Shown here: positions 21,261 to 32,858 of the stretch, piece by piece
Numbering within the stretch: position 1 is the first letter of the stretch
Layout: each line of letters begins with the position of its first letter
From: Desmodus rotundus
Taxonomy: Eukaryota; Chordata; Mammalia; Chiroptera; Phyllostomidae
Direction: 5' to 3'
Length of the DNA stretch: 64,000 nt
Assembly (NCBI RefSeq): GCF_022682495.2
Contig: NC_071399.1
Coordinates: 8,041,342 to 8,105,341 of the forward strand
The notes under the pieces: generated by a model
What the model was told of the DNA's origin: nothing
Databases searched by the model: none
What the model saw: the letters and a program-made list of their open reading frames with translations, nothing else
Program-made: the position numbers and the translations under genes

Positions 21261-21772
21261 GGGAGATGGGCTGGTCGGGAGGCTGCTGCAGCTTTCTCTT
21301 CTGCAGGTGGAGGTGGCTGGGCTGTCTGGAGGAAGCCTTGTCCTTGAAGCCAGAGGCTCTGAGGTCCCCTCCAGCTCTGCTGCCCACTATCTCTGTCTTT
21401 AAAATGGTGATAGTGCAGGTACCCGCCCAGGTGCCCGGCCACCCTCCCCCAGGCAGATGTGGCTCAGACCTCTGGACCCTGACACTAGGGGAGTCCTGGA
21501 CCCCCCTGGCCCCAGCTCCCCTCAGTGCCGCCCACTGTGAAGGGGAGAAGGAGGGGCTACTCTTTGGAAGAGCTGTGAGCGCTATGTGGACAACAAGCAC
21601 ACTGCCCTTGGTGAGCGCTCACTGGCTGGCAGCTGGAGAGTAAGACGGGCACAAGGCGTGTTCTAGGCTGCTGATAAATGCCACACACCTCCCCTTGGAA
21701 TCTTGCCTGTTAACGACGGCCACTCTAAAGCTTGGGGAAAATCACCTGTGTCACTGTTTCCTGCGTCATCTC
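21261..21772. other. Unique non-coding stretch
   Basis: This GC-rich DNA has paired overlapping frames on opposite strands (plus 21200-21643, minus 20843-21442) that partly encode L2 sequence. I call no gene. Confidence 0.4.
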
Positions 21773-22173
21773 TGTATTAGTCTGCTTGGGCTGCCATAGA
21801 ACACAGTACCATAGACTGCTTGACTTAAACAACAAAAATTGCTTCCTCACAGTTCTGGAGGCTGGGACGTCCAAGATCAAGGTGCCAGCAGATTCAGTGG
21901 CTGTTGAGGGCTCTCCTCCTGGCTTGTGGATGATTGTCACCTCTCTTCGCCACCTCTGAACTCACGTGGTGGGAGGGACTGGGTTCTGGTCTCTCTTCCT
22001 CTTCTTATAAGGACCCTGATGCCATTATGGGGGTCCCATCCTCACGACCTCATCTGAACCTAATTACCTCCCAAAGTCCCTACCTCCAAATTCCATCACG
22101 TGGAGGGACAGGGCTTCAACCTGTATACTCGGGGTGGGGAGGGAGGGCAGGGACAAGCATTCAGTCCATGACA
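21773..22173 (-). mobile_element. MLT1 (MaLR) solo LTR, reverse
   Basis: It begins TGTATTAGTCTGCTTGGGCTG and runs through ACCATAGACTGCTTGACTTA, CAGTTCTGGAGGCTGGGACG, TCCAAGATCAAGGTGCCAGC, CTTCTTATAAGGACCCTGAT and ACCTAATTACCTCCCAAAGTC. It ends ATTCAGTCCATGACA. This is the full complement of an MLT1-class LTR of about 400 bases. It is non-coding, with no internal region attached. Confidence 0.9.
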
Positions 22174-22504
22174 CTCTGCAGGTTCCGTATTGCCATTTCC
22201 ATAAGAAGAGCAACATTGAAATGAATACTCTCAGAGGGTGAGTGAGTTTTTCTGTATTTGCTCTTGCCAAGGTTCCACGTCATCCATCACCACAAAGTTG
22301 AACCCCAGTTTTTCTCTCTCTGAGCCGAGCAGCAGGTTTCAAAGACTGGAAGAGGGGTTGAAAAGGACAAGACACAGAAGCACCGAGAAGAGTTTGACGT
22401 GCGCAGAAGTTTGCAGCTTATGACTTGCCATGTACTCCTACCCAACCACCCCAACGCGGGGCTGGGTGAGAGTGATGCCTCTCGGCAGTTGCAGTGTGTG
22501 TGGT
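22174..22504. other. Unique non-coding stretch
   Basis: No feature is recognised between the LTR and the MIR relic. Confidence 0.4.
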
Positions 22505-22700
22505 AATTGCTGGGTTGATTGCAATTCACAGCCACCCTGTCAAGTCACGTGGCCAGAGTCCCTGCGGTGTCCCCCCCCCCCCTGCACAAATTGAGGCTGG
22601 AAGTGTGGGGAGATCACCTCACAAGTTAGTGACAGAGCTGAGGTTGAACAGAGGCCTGAAACTCAAGTCCTGTGTCATTGTCACATCAGCTGACTTCCTA
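22505..22700 (-). mobile_element. MIR SINE relic
   Basis: GATTGCAATTCACAGCCACC, a C12 run, AAATTGAGGCTGGAAGTGTG, ATCACCTCACAAGTTAGTGAC and AGAGCTGAGGTTGAACAGAG follow MIR complement order. The C run at 22571-22582 replaces the cattttacagatg part. Confidence 0.65.
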
Positions 22701-24089
22701 CAACTTCCTGGGCCATTGAAAGTACTTGTCTAAACCTTATCTCTGAGGCCAGATAACAGTTTCCTGTTCTAGCTCCTTGTGTCATATCACCAGCTCTGTC
22801 ATATTTGACCTTCTTGCTATTTTGAGGCTCAAATAAATAAGTGCTGGGGAAATTTGGGGGAGTAAATCCTTTTTCCTTTTTCTAGGGAAGCGTCACCATT
22901 CTGTCACAGTCGTTTAACACTGCGTTGTCTAGGGCATTAGGGTCAAGCTAATATTGGTTAGGGAACTAAAACTGATTGTTCGGTACACCGGACAGACTCG
23001 TTTCAAGTAACAGATTTTGAAGTGTACATTTTGCTCTCTTGAAATGCTGCTTGAGACAGAAACTCGGGTGAGTAAAAAACAGAAATAGTGGCAGAAAAAC
23101 GATGCTTTAAAAAGCAAGACCCGAGCAAGTCATGTTTTAGCGACAGTAAAGATTCAGGATAAGCATTCACTTCTCTCGCAAGACTCACATCTCCAGAGCG
23201 TCTTCGCACTTACTTTATGAGGCTGTGGCTTCCCACGGGGTTTGGAGTCTGGGAAGTGCACCTGTAGGACGACTTCCTGCGGGTCAAGTGTGTTTATCCC
23301 ATCACAGCTGGGGCTACAGGCGCCTAGACCCTGGGCCGCCCGTTGCCCCTCAGCTGTGTTGTTATGGGAAAGACAGAGGCAGCTCTGGGCTCCTTGGTTT
23401 TCATGAACTGGGAAGCTGTCTGGCCTTCCTTTGTCCTAGAGGTTCTGGGCAATAAAAAGGGTTGACATGGGTCCCCAGGAGTTGCTTTCACTTCCTGAAG
23501 GAGGAACTGTTGGGGCTGCTCTAGTCCTGGTCCCAGACCTGGATTTGAGTCTCATCCCTGTCTCTCACGGCCACTTGTCCTCTGTCATCTTCAGCTTCCG
23601 TGGTTAGGAAACAGGGAAGACCCAATCTGACAGCAGTGCGAGGATCAGTGGAGACAGTTACTGCACGTCTGACATGTCTCTTGTGCAGAGATGGGCACGG
23701 GGGGTGGTTCCGCTCGAGCAGCCCACTCTCTCCTTCCTTCTCAGCGTTGCCCCCATGTGCTACCAGGATCAGTGTGATCCGTGAGGACCAAGGAGGCCAG
23801 AAGGCCTCGGAACTGACCGGTGAGCTAGGAGGGTGGGATCAAGCAACCCTGGGCAGCTGAGTCCATACCTGCTTATCCTGCCGTCCGAGGAGGTGCCAGT
23901 TCGTGCTGGACCCACATGAAGTCCCTGGGTAGGACACCTCCCTGGGTTTGTAGTCAGGGTCTGCCCACCTCTCAGTCCCGGCGTTTCCCTGAGCCTGTGA
24001 AAACCGGTATTTAAATATCTGCGAGTTACAAAATTAGATGCTCGTCTCCGTACAGGTTTAGCACATGGCTGTCATTCCTGACTACAGTT
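22701..24089. other. Unique non-coding stretch
   Basis: I identify no repeat or gene. Plus frames near 23225-23455 and 23600-23860 lack splice or start context. Confidence 0.4.
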
Positions 24090-24292
24090 GCTTATTTCGT
24101 AGTTTATCCTCCTCATGTGACTGTCAACTCTGTGAGGCTAAGGACCTTGTTCATCTCATAGATGGATGCTCGGTGGCTTGTGTTCCATCATGGAATGACT
24201 GACAGGTGCAGGGATGGGTGAGGAACACTGCGCCTCGCCCAGGGCCGGGATATAATGTGGACTCCGCCAATGCCTGTTGAGTAAATACATTT
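24090..24292 (+). mobile_element. L2 3' end, sense
   Basis: GTCAACTCTGTGAGGCTAAGG followed by ACCTTGTTCATCTCATAGAT, then CGCCCAGGGCCGGGATATAAT and AATGCCTGTTGAGTAAATAC, matches the L2 tail (aagctccatgagggcagggac...gcctggcacatagtag...tgttgaatga). Confidence 0.65.
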
Positions 24293-24295
24293 TTT

Positions 24296-24500
24296 CTTCC
24301 TTTTTAATTGTGTTTATTTATTTAAAAATTGAGGGCTAACATAATACAATAAAAGCATATAAGTGCACAGACCTTAAGCGTACAGCTCAATTACTTTATG
24401 GGTATATGACAGATATATTTAGATATATAAAACATACCCATCCATCCATCCATTCCTGTGTAACAACCAACCAAACTGAGATAAAGAAGTTCCTGGCACT
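24296..24500 (-). mobile_element. L1 3' UTR fragment, antisense
   Basis: AAAAATTGAGGGCTAACATAA, AAGCGTACAGCTCAATTACT and CCATTCCTGTGTAACAACC resemble the antisense L1 block gtgtacagctcaatgaatt...cctgtgtaaccaccaccc. A CCAT tetramer repeat sits at 24437-24455. Confidence 0.5.
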
Positions 24501-24574
24501 CCTTGAGGTTCATTTTTAGAGGGTGATGTGTCTGTGTTATATATTCCAATTTTAACATTAAAATTTACTCAGCT

Positions 24575-24700
24575 ATATTTTCTATAACACTTATCATGTT
24601 ACATGCCAAGGGAGATACCTACAAAAAATAAAAATTATATTCTGCCTTCTAAGAGCCTTCTGATTTGGTTTGCAAGACAGGACTAAACACGAAATAATCT
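24575..24700 (-). mobile_element. Possible L2 relic
   Basis: ACACTTATCATGTTACATGCC and TTCTAAGAGCCTTCTGATTTGG resemble the antisense L2 end, diverged. Confidence 0.3.
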
Positions 24701-24797
24701 AGTAACCAATTGTTTACCAAAATTAGCACTGTAAACCAATGGTTTCTAGTTTCTTAATGATAGAATTCTTTGTTCAAATTAAGAGTTACCGGGAGTA

Positions 24798-24998
24798 GCC
24801 CTGACCGGTGTGGCTCAATTGGTTGGACGTCATCCCACAGAGTGAAAGGTCACGGGTTTGATTCCAGGTCAGGGCACGTGCTTGGGTTGCAGGTTCGGTT
24901 CATGGTTGGGAGTGTACAAAAGGCAACCAATAGATGTTTCTCTCACACATCCATGTTTCTCTCCCTCTCTCCTTCTTTCTGGAAAAAAAAAAAAAAAG
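24798..24998 (+). mobile_element. VES SINE
   Basis: GCCCTGACCGGTGTGGCTCAA starts the head. GGTTTGATTCCAGGTCAGGG is the B-box area, then GGCAACCAATAGATGTTTCTC, and a 15-A tail. It has a region AGGTTCGGTTCATGGTTGGG where the other subfamily carries CCAGTAGGGGG, so it is an older type. A 205-codon plus frame that begins in front of it is spurious. Confidence 0.93.
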
Positions 24999-26074
24999 AC
25001 TTGCCTGGAGCAAGGGGCCCCTCCCACCCAGACTGGTGTGAGGACGGCCACCAGGGAAGTGCTGTGGGGGTCAAAGCAGGTCACTGTGCTGGAGTCACTA
25101 GAAATGACTGCCCAGCCCTTCCCCCTGTCCCCCAGGGCTGGGAGACTAGAGCCAAGTGGTACCCACCCAGGGGTGGGAAGGTGCGGATAGCTGCAGGGGA
25201 GGAAAGTGGGCTTCCAGCCCGGCAGAGAAGAAGCACAAGGAAAAGGAGGCAGGAAAAGGAGCCTGTATTCTGTTGCCAGGTATGGCTCCATCAGGACCCA
25301 GGAGCCATACCTGGGACAGGTGATGTGACGAGGGAAGGCTCACTCAGCATTCCATTAGATTGCCTGATGCATTTTGTTTACATCTGACTCCAAACAAAGA
25401 GACATCAGCTCTCTTTAGCTAGCCAGGTCAACCCTGGAGCATAACTTCAAGGGAAAGGAAGGGGAGAAACGTGGGTGGTGCCCTGGGGGCAGGGGCGGGG
25501 ATCTGCGATACCAGGGGACGCCTCTTCTGTGGGACTCGGCACAGTGTCACGGGGCTGTTGGAGATGGGAGCTGCCCAGAGTGGGCGCAGAGACCGAGAAG
25601 AACAGCAGAGGAGATGCACGGCATGCATATTTATAGCCTCTAAGACATCGTGATGGTGTGAGAACTGAGCGTACTCTTAATTTTAATTGTAAGTAGGAAG
25701 GCTGTTAAGAGGCTCAGATGCACTGAGCCTGTTTCCACCAAGGCCCAGAGCTGTTGTTCACCTCTTAGAGAGGCGTCTGCTCCCACAGGTGAATGAGTTG
25801 TCATTAAATGCTGTTAAATGACAGTTTACTAAATGGATCCTGGTGTCTGAAAGAGTTGTACTTGGCAGTGACCCCTGCATGCCAGCAAGGCGAGCTGTCC
25901 TACTCTGATTACTCAGTGCTCCACTTGGCTCTAAAAAGAGGCCTCTCAGACTTTGAGGGGGACAACTTTCGGGAGTGATCACGAGAAATCATTCCTTTGT
26001 TGTGGACAGCGGCATTGATGACATTTCTACGTGCCGTTCTGTGACTACGAAACTGACTCTCTATGTGAGTGAGT
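24999..26074. other. Unique stretch with a perfect hairpin
   Basis: There is no named repeat. A 14-bp inverted repeat at 25276-25314 is listed separately. Confidence 0.4.
25276..25314. repeat. Perfect 14-bp inverted repeat
   Basis: CCAGGTATGGCTCC (25276-25289) and GGAGCCATACCTGG (25301-25314) are exact complements around an 11-base spacer. Pairing does not extend cleanly beyond the arms, so the stem is shorter than a typical microRNA precursor. Confidence 0.9.
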
Positions 26075-26197
26075 TCCACACCTTCAACAAATACGTGACA
26101 AACATGTATTAAGTACCAACTGTATACCGTGCACTGTGCCGTGAGGTAGAGATATGCTGAGAACAGAACTACAAGCTTCTTGCTCCTCATGGAACTA
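26075..26197 (-). mobile_element. L2 3' end relic
   Basis: ACCTTCAACAAATACGTGAC, GTATTAAGTACCAACTGTAT, ACCGTGCACTGTGCCGTGAG and TTGCTCCTCATGGAACTAAT follow the antisense L2 end. Confidence 0.65.
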
Positions 26198-28223
26198 ATA
26201 TAATTAATATAATATACTATAACATGATATAGTAGATATAAGGTGAATTCCAACTCAACATATTAATATGCAGAGATGTACACTATTTAGTAGCATTACA
26301 GAACTTTCTCTCTCTGTCGTAACATTCCAAGAGAATTCTTTCAGAATTATTAACAGACTCTTTAACTCTCACATTTCAAGAAATAGAATTTGACGGCCAA
26401 CAGGCAAAGCCAAATATGAAGATGGAAAAAGTGTATAAATATCGACGATGAGAAGTGTAGAGCTCACAGGCGAGGGGGTCTCGGGTGGTTTTCGGATTTA
26501 AACAAGTGTGTCTGGGAGCATTTTAGCAGTGTTTTACGTTTCGCCGTTCGAGTACAGATGTATCTGAAGCCCCTGAACATAAGCAACAGAAAAATATTGT
26601 AGGGCATTAGTGTCGTGGTCCCAGGCTAAAGTATACTCACTTTTCTGATTTCTTGAGGGGAGTGAGGGAGCTCGTAGCAAATGAGAGGAAAGATGTTTAG
26701 GGTCTTGTCAGGGTTGACAGCCTGAACACTCAAACATGTTAAAATAATCTGCGCACATATTTCTTCTTTGTAAAAAGCAAATGCTGCTTAGGGAGGGTTA
26801 TTTAAAAAGAACAAATTTAAAATCCTTTCCTTAGAAAGAAAAGTACCCATATTAGAAAGACAAGAAAAGATTAATTACCCAATGTTTTATTTGGAGTTTT
26901 ACTTCAAACCCAAGAATTCTTGGTTGTTTTCAATCTTGGGGCTAAGGAATTTTTCTGTTCCAAATTAAAAATGCAGAACACGATCTGTCAGTTACTTTCA
27001 CATCTTAGGTTTAAATGTTGGAAACAATGTACAGAATAACAATGCGAATAAAAGGTACGCAACGTTTACTGTGGGGGCAGAATATAAGTGATTGTCCGAA
27101 AGGTCTTCTGCCAATATATTCATACTTTTGTATTCGAAAGTGAGAACAGAATACACCGACTTGACTGCTTCAAGTTTCCTTGTTCTGGTTTTTAAAAACA
27201 AAACAAAAAACCCTAGGTTCTCTTGTCTCCTTTGAGTTTTATGCATCATGATGGTAATAACATGAGAGAAAACGTCGAAAAGGAACTCATCCATAATTCC
27301 ATAATCCATTTATTCCACATTCTTTCCCTCATATGCCATTGCATTTTCTAACCATTGTAACCGTAGTCGGTCCACAGTCCCGTGCTTGTTTCCACCCAGT
27401 GAATGTCCTTATAATCAATTTTACATAGTGTAGGTATACAGTTTTGAGACTTGTTTAGTTCCTTAATCTCATTTAGACTTGGTGCCAATTTCTAATCTAA
27501 AAAGTCTAGTAGAGTTTTGAAAAATAAGAACAAAGTCATCATTCCATCTGGCGGAATGATGTGGACCTTGTGCTGGTTGGTACTCTGAAATACAGATCTC
27601 TGAGAAAGAAACGTAGACACCGGCCCGAGTAGTTATTAGGACGGCAGGGTTTCTCCCCCCGCCGCCCCCCGCCAGATGCTCAGCACTGCATAGGGAGTTC
27701 CCCTGGTTCAGCTGAATATTTTCATGCTGAGAAATGCCTTCTGGAAAGCAAGAGTTAATTTCCAGAAAAACAAATCTGTGAACTCATTTCTCTCTCTAGG
27801 TTGTCTGACATTTGTAGGAGAGTCAAACCAAGGCGAGCAATTGCTTTATTTTCCTGTAAAATCAGTTTTATTCAAACAACCCTTTTGTGTTACAATTTTA
27901 AAAAACTAGGTATACTTTTGCTATACCTAACGCAGTCAGTTTTCCCTCTCTCACTTTCGTTTGAAAATTTGATTATTGAATTGCGAAAAACAGCCAGAGT
28001 TCAGAGAATTTTTACGTTGAGGGGTACCAGGAAAAGACATGTTAGTACTTAAATAAGCCATTGCTTGTGTTAAAACTAAAGGTGAGTCACATAATTGCAT
28101 CCATTAAAAAAAATTCTTGTATCGCTTACCTCTGGCAGAGATCGTGGATGCTAAGTTCCTAACTAACAATGCTCGTAAATTGTTTACATTCTTCAGCTTC
28201 ATCTCACCACAGAGTTAGCATGT
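26198..28223. other. Unique non-coding stretch, AT-rich
   Basis: I see no named element in this 2 kb. A CT-rich acceptor-like TTTCTCTCTCTAG at about 27788-27800 on the plus strand is followed by an open frame but no usable donor. The frame at 26998-27309 (minus) is unsupported. Confidence 0.4.
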
Positions 28224-28340
28224 GAATTCATTTCACGGAAATTTATTGAGCACCCCACCTACTGTGTGCTGGGTATTTTGTTAGACACATACATGTGGCT
28301 AAAATATGGGCTCTCACCTCAGGCTAAGCTGTTAACTCAC
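28224..28340 (-). mobile_element. L2 3' end relic
   Basis: GAATTCATTTCACGGAAATTT, ATTGAGCACCCCACCTACTG, TGTGCTGGGTATTTTGTTAG and GGGCTCTCACCTCAGGCTAA match the antisense L2 signature. Confidence 0.65.
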
Positions 28341-31300
28341 AGTGCACAGAATTATACCGATTACAAGTAACACCATTAAGTTATCACAAGAATTCCACGA
28401 AGCAGATACTAGTTGATTTGTTTTTTGAATGATGAAAGTGCAACGTGGGAAACTTTAGAGTCAACCAAAGGCTGTCACAGAGGCAGTTTCTGGAATGCCC
28501 GCTCACGTGATCTTTCCAAGCTCGACAGGTGGAAATGTCCACCACGGCTAATGCAAAATAGGAAGCAATACAGTCAGAGAAGTACTGCTCAAGGAGTATG
28601 GGGTCCAGAGCGTGAGAGATGGCTTCTGGGAGCGGGTGGGTAAAGGATGTCACTGGAATCAGCTGGATGGACTTCACCCTGGAAAGGGTTTAGGAAAGCT
28701 CCAGCCTGGTAGGGAATGGCCATTCCACGTCTTTGATGCCAGACCAAGAAGTTCGAATAATATTTGCTCAGAGATCGAGAACCCTTTGAGGTTTGTAAGC
28801 AGAAGAATGATACATCAGGCAGCAGTTTCAAACACAGGAGTTGCAAACCCAGATGCCTAGAGAGACCAGGCAGGTAACAAGTGAAGAGGGGAGGACGTGG
28901 CCAAACGAGAAGAGGATGTCTTCTCTAGGGGTGATTGCTGTTCAGGGCATTCCTGCAGGAGTGTCGCTGCTCACCTCCCTCAGAGTCACTGTTCTCTTCT
29001 GCACACATACTTCATTGTCACAAATTACATCTTTATACCGTGAGTGCCCATTAACACAGAGTTACAATTATTGTTCCGTGTAGTCGTCTGTTAGGGTGCT
29101 GGTTGCTGGCTCTGGTGTTTGCCCGGTGGGAGTTCACGTAGCTTTGAGAGCTGGGGTCTGACAGGTGTGGCGATCTCCAGGCCCGTAGACAGCTAGTTAC
29201 CTCTGGGTATGAACAGGAGACAGGGAAGGGTTTTTCAGGGCCAAGCTGAGAAACTGGCAAGAGTCCCAGACCTAGGAGGAGTCCGGTGTACTGGGCAGCG
29301 ACCAAAGCAGGAGCTTGGGGACAAGGGATGGAGGCGAAGCCTTGTTATTTGAGGGTGGGAGGCAGGGTGTGATTAGGGAACTAGGGGCCCTCCGATCAAA
29401 ACCGGGGCTTCAGGGAGGGACTGGCACTCGGTGTTACCAGAATCAAAGCTCTCCGGTCTCAGGGTGGGATGGGTCACGGGAGCTGAGGATTGGGCTGAGG
29501 ATCAGGGGGTCCCAGCTGGGGAGGGAGGGGAAAGGATGTGGCGTTTAAGGGATGGATACAAGCAAGGCATAATGTGGAGATAGCTTCTGTAGGTGTCGGT
29601 GAGGAGAACAATGCTGGGGTTTGGGCCTTATCACAAACACAGAAGGTCGAAGCGGCCGTCATTTTTGAAGCTAAACCCCCTTGGGCCTGTGCTGCCCGCT
29701 GGACATCTAGGTAGGGGTGTCAGTAATTGATGACACGAAACTGGGCTTGGGAGAGAGGGTACCACGAGGAGCCAAGGTTGGACCATCCGCATCAGGGGGA
29801 TGGCGGACTGGGACTGGAGGGAGATGGCCCAGAGGAAGAGCTCAGCACATTGCACCTCCTTGTGCTTGATCAAGGACAAAACCAAAAAATTTTTAAAAAT
29901 GGAGGGTTCCATCATCCTCATGCCACAGATATGGCGTCATGTTTATTACTCCACATGACTTCTATTTACAGTAATTGTTATTTATGGGTCACCCATAAAA
30001 TCCTTTAGTGAGATTTTTTTTTTAATGCCAAAAGAAGAATATGTTGCAACTTCCCCCTTCATTCTATGATCAGGCAGCAATGCCTTATGGCACCAACGTC
30101 ACAATTATCCTGGGGCGGGCCATCTGACCGTGCCCTGTGCCGTGGGAGGAGCATTCTTTAAGCCAGGAAGGATTCTTTTTTTCTGTATTAAATTAGAGGT
30201 GGGTTTAAAATAGATTTATCTTTTTTAAGGAAAAAAGAAAAATCATTAATACCTATGTCATAAAATTAATGGTTTCATAAGTTGGTATAAGGGTACTTAA
30301 GTATAAGAAATACATAGGCTTTAAGTTCTTAACAGAATGGCGAAATAGTTATTGGAACCTGTGATTTGGGGGGTAGAGGCGTCAACTAGTTTTTCAAATA
30401 CACAGGGCACATGTAAAGAACTTTCCAGAACTGAGGTCAGAGCTATAGATAAGGAAACGAAGGATTGATGAAACCAGGACACTTGGGAGAGTGAAAGGCA
30501 GTGTTAGGAATAATTACACCCTGGAAACGCTGGGCCAGATAGAAACGAAGTCACCCCGATTCTACACCTCAGTTGTGTGATTTTCAGTTCCCATGATTCC
30601 AGGTGAAACGACAGGAAGGTGAGGCATTTCCTCCTTGTCCTGGTGGTTTGAGGGACTGGGAATGCCAGACCGAGACTGTCTTCATTGGTAGGCTCTTCCG
30701 GCTGGTTTTCAAGTCAGGGGAAGGTGTTTGGAGACTGTGCTGAATGGATTCAGGGCCCAGCCCTGTAGGTACTTAATGACTTCAGTGTGGGTTTTAATCT
30801 CTTGCCCAAATGTTATCTTACCTGCCCAGACAAGCCCGTCCCCATTGCCGGAGAGTGTGGGAAAATTAACACTGCCCGAGCAACCTGGGAAGCAAAGAAG
30901 TGTCTGAAGGTAGCAAAGACTTGCATTAGAGTTTATTTTAATGCAGCCTGTCCACGTACAACTTTAAACCTCTGTGCTGCGTGGGGACGGCCCAACACCC
31001 TTCCATGGAGGGAGAAAAGAAAAAGACCATTGAAAAACACACAGAGCACAGCTATCTTTAATGTTGGAGTTAGCTATCAGGACACCGGAAATGCTGAACG
31101 TAATAAAATGTTAACAGCAGTTTCGCTTAATGTGCGGTAACGCTGGAGGAGAACGACACCCTTGGCACCGAAGGAAATCGGGAGAGGAAAGGAAGCAGCC
31201 GTCAGGATTTGGAGTAAGCGGCAGATCGTTACCATCTGTACACTTTACAGACCTTTGCAAAACCAGAAAGCCAGGACTCGGGCTGGAGGGTAAGTATATT

Positions 31301-32690
31301 GAGCTCTGGGGTGTGCTGTTAGACAGAAGAAACTGGTCCGAAGGTTTAAATACAATACTTCATAAAACCTGACACCTTTTTTTTTTTTTTCTGGCGACAC
31401 TGGTACCAATAGTTCATTTGCCTAAAATCTGGAACATCCCGCGGAGTTATTTTTGTGCCTCATGTGGGGAATACCCTTGCTATAAACCTTTACTCGATCA
31501 GGCCTTCACACTTTCACGATGCCTCTGTAAATGCAGAATTATTCGTAAACTGCTCTGCGATTTGATTGTTCTTAGACAATGCGTTCTTGTGTTCTTTTCC
31601 AGAAACTGCGGGGAGGGGGTGTCATCCTGAAACCCATTTAAGTGTTCTGAACAATGAATCGGTTTGTCACGCTCAGAGATGACTTAGTTTGGCGTTTTCT
31701 ATTTATTCCCCCAAACAAGGTCCTTTTGGATGAGCCCACATTAAGAAAATGTCTTTGATTATTTTTTTAAGTTTTAGGTTGTGCGCGCTTTAATCAGAAC
31801 TCATATTTGTTCGGAGATCTTGCACCTAAAATGGTTAATTCTAGCACTTGGAAAACTAGATTCACTGGGGACTAGAATCATTAGGGGGGTGGGTGGGAAG
31901 GGGAGAGATGAGATTTTTTTATTATAAAAAGTGAATATATGTTTTAAAATAACAAGTGGTAAAGGAGAAGCCCATTTACCTAAAATGGTTACATAAACAG
32001 AGTAAATGGGACCATCAGGCACAGTATTTGAATTCTCAGAAATGGAAACTTTCTTGTAAATGGGTTTAGTATAAAGCACAGAAAATAAAATGTAATGGGA
32101 TGATTTTAACTTGAAAATGGCAATTAACGACAGACTGCAGAAGTCAGCCAATTAATTGTCACTTAGTGCATTTCTATCCAACGCATACGGAAGGTTGTTT
32201 ACAAACAGGGACTATTTTTTGAATGTGCATATGAATTTAGTTTCACACTTGGCAAATCTTGGCTAGTTCGGCAACACTGAAATCTGAGCTCTTTGAAACT
32301 TAGACTAGTCTCCTGGATAGGGAATGTTTCATGGGTAGATTTGTTCTTTCCTTGCATGCTCTAAGATCGTAATATTTAGCGAGAGACTCTTTGCCCCAGT
32401 TTTTTCTTTGGTAACCTAAAGTTCTCAGAATCATCCAATATGGAGCATTTGGCTGAATTAAAGTGAGGGAAGGTGGAAGAAACCAGATGAATTCCCACAC
32501 CTGTTGAACACTAGGTTAGCAGGGAAGTTGAATCACACACATTAGTTTAAGAGTTCCGTTCTGAACACTACTCACCCTAACTCTTCACTTTGCAATTAAA
32601 GTGTGAATTTGAGTCTCTCCTACTGCAGGTGCCCCCTCCTGTTAGCATTTGCCAACCCACTGCTCTTCTTTTTAATGTCCTCATCTGAAG
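28341..32690. other. Long unique non-coding stretch
   Basis: The longest stretch here without a confidently named repeat. 28600-28870 may be a decayed antisense L2 piece (GCAGAAGAATGATACATCAGG). A donor-like GGAGG|GTAAGTAT at 31285-31295 pairs only with an acceptor 39 bases upstream, so no exon is called. A 14-T run sits at 31377. Confidence 0.4.
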
Positions 32691-32699
32691 AGTGTTTAT

Positions 32700-32753
<54 letters not shown>

Positions 32754-32858
32754 AGCTGCCACTGCAACCTAGGTATGTGCCCTGTGACTGGGAATCAAAC
32801 CTGCAACCTTTTGGTGTCTGGGAGGAGGCTCCAAGCAACCGAGCTACCCAGTCAGGAC
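32691..32858 (-). mobile_element. VES SINE with (GA)n expansion
   Basis: From the right, the head complement CTACCCAGTCAGGAC is followed leftward by TGGGAATCAAACCTGCAACC, TAGGTATGTGCCCTGTGACT and then a GA array in place of the normal GA-rich 3' block. The segment between array and box is shortened. Confidence 0.9.
32704..32751. repeat. (GA)n microsatellite
   Basis: About 24 uninterrupted GA units grew within the CT-rich 3' part of the reverse-oriented VES copy. Frames reading Ser-Leu or Arg-Glu repeats across it are artefacts. Confidence 0.97.

Noticed and set aside
15982..22173. The MLT2-like and MLT1 LTRs as ends of one provirus
   Set aside because: They belong to different LTR families, are about 5.4 kb apart, and have no gag, pol or env-like sequence between them. 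They are solo LTRs.
24770..25387. 205-codon plus-strand open frame
   Set aside because: Starts just before a VES SINE and translates the whole SINE and its A tail.
31251..31289. Possible 39-nt exon before GGAGG|GTAAGTAT
   Set aside because: The donor is strong, but the acceptor is mediocre and the segment too short to judge.
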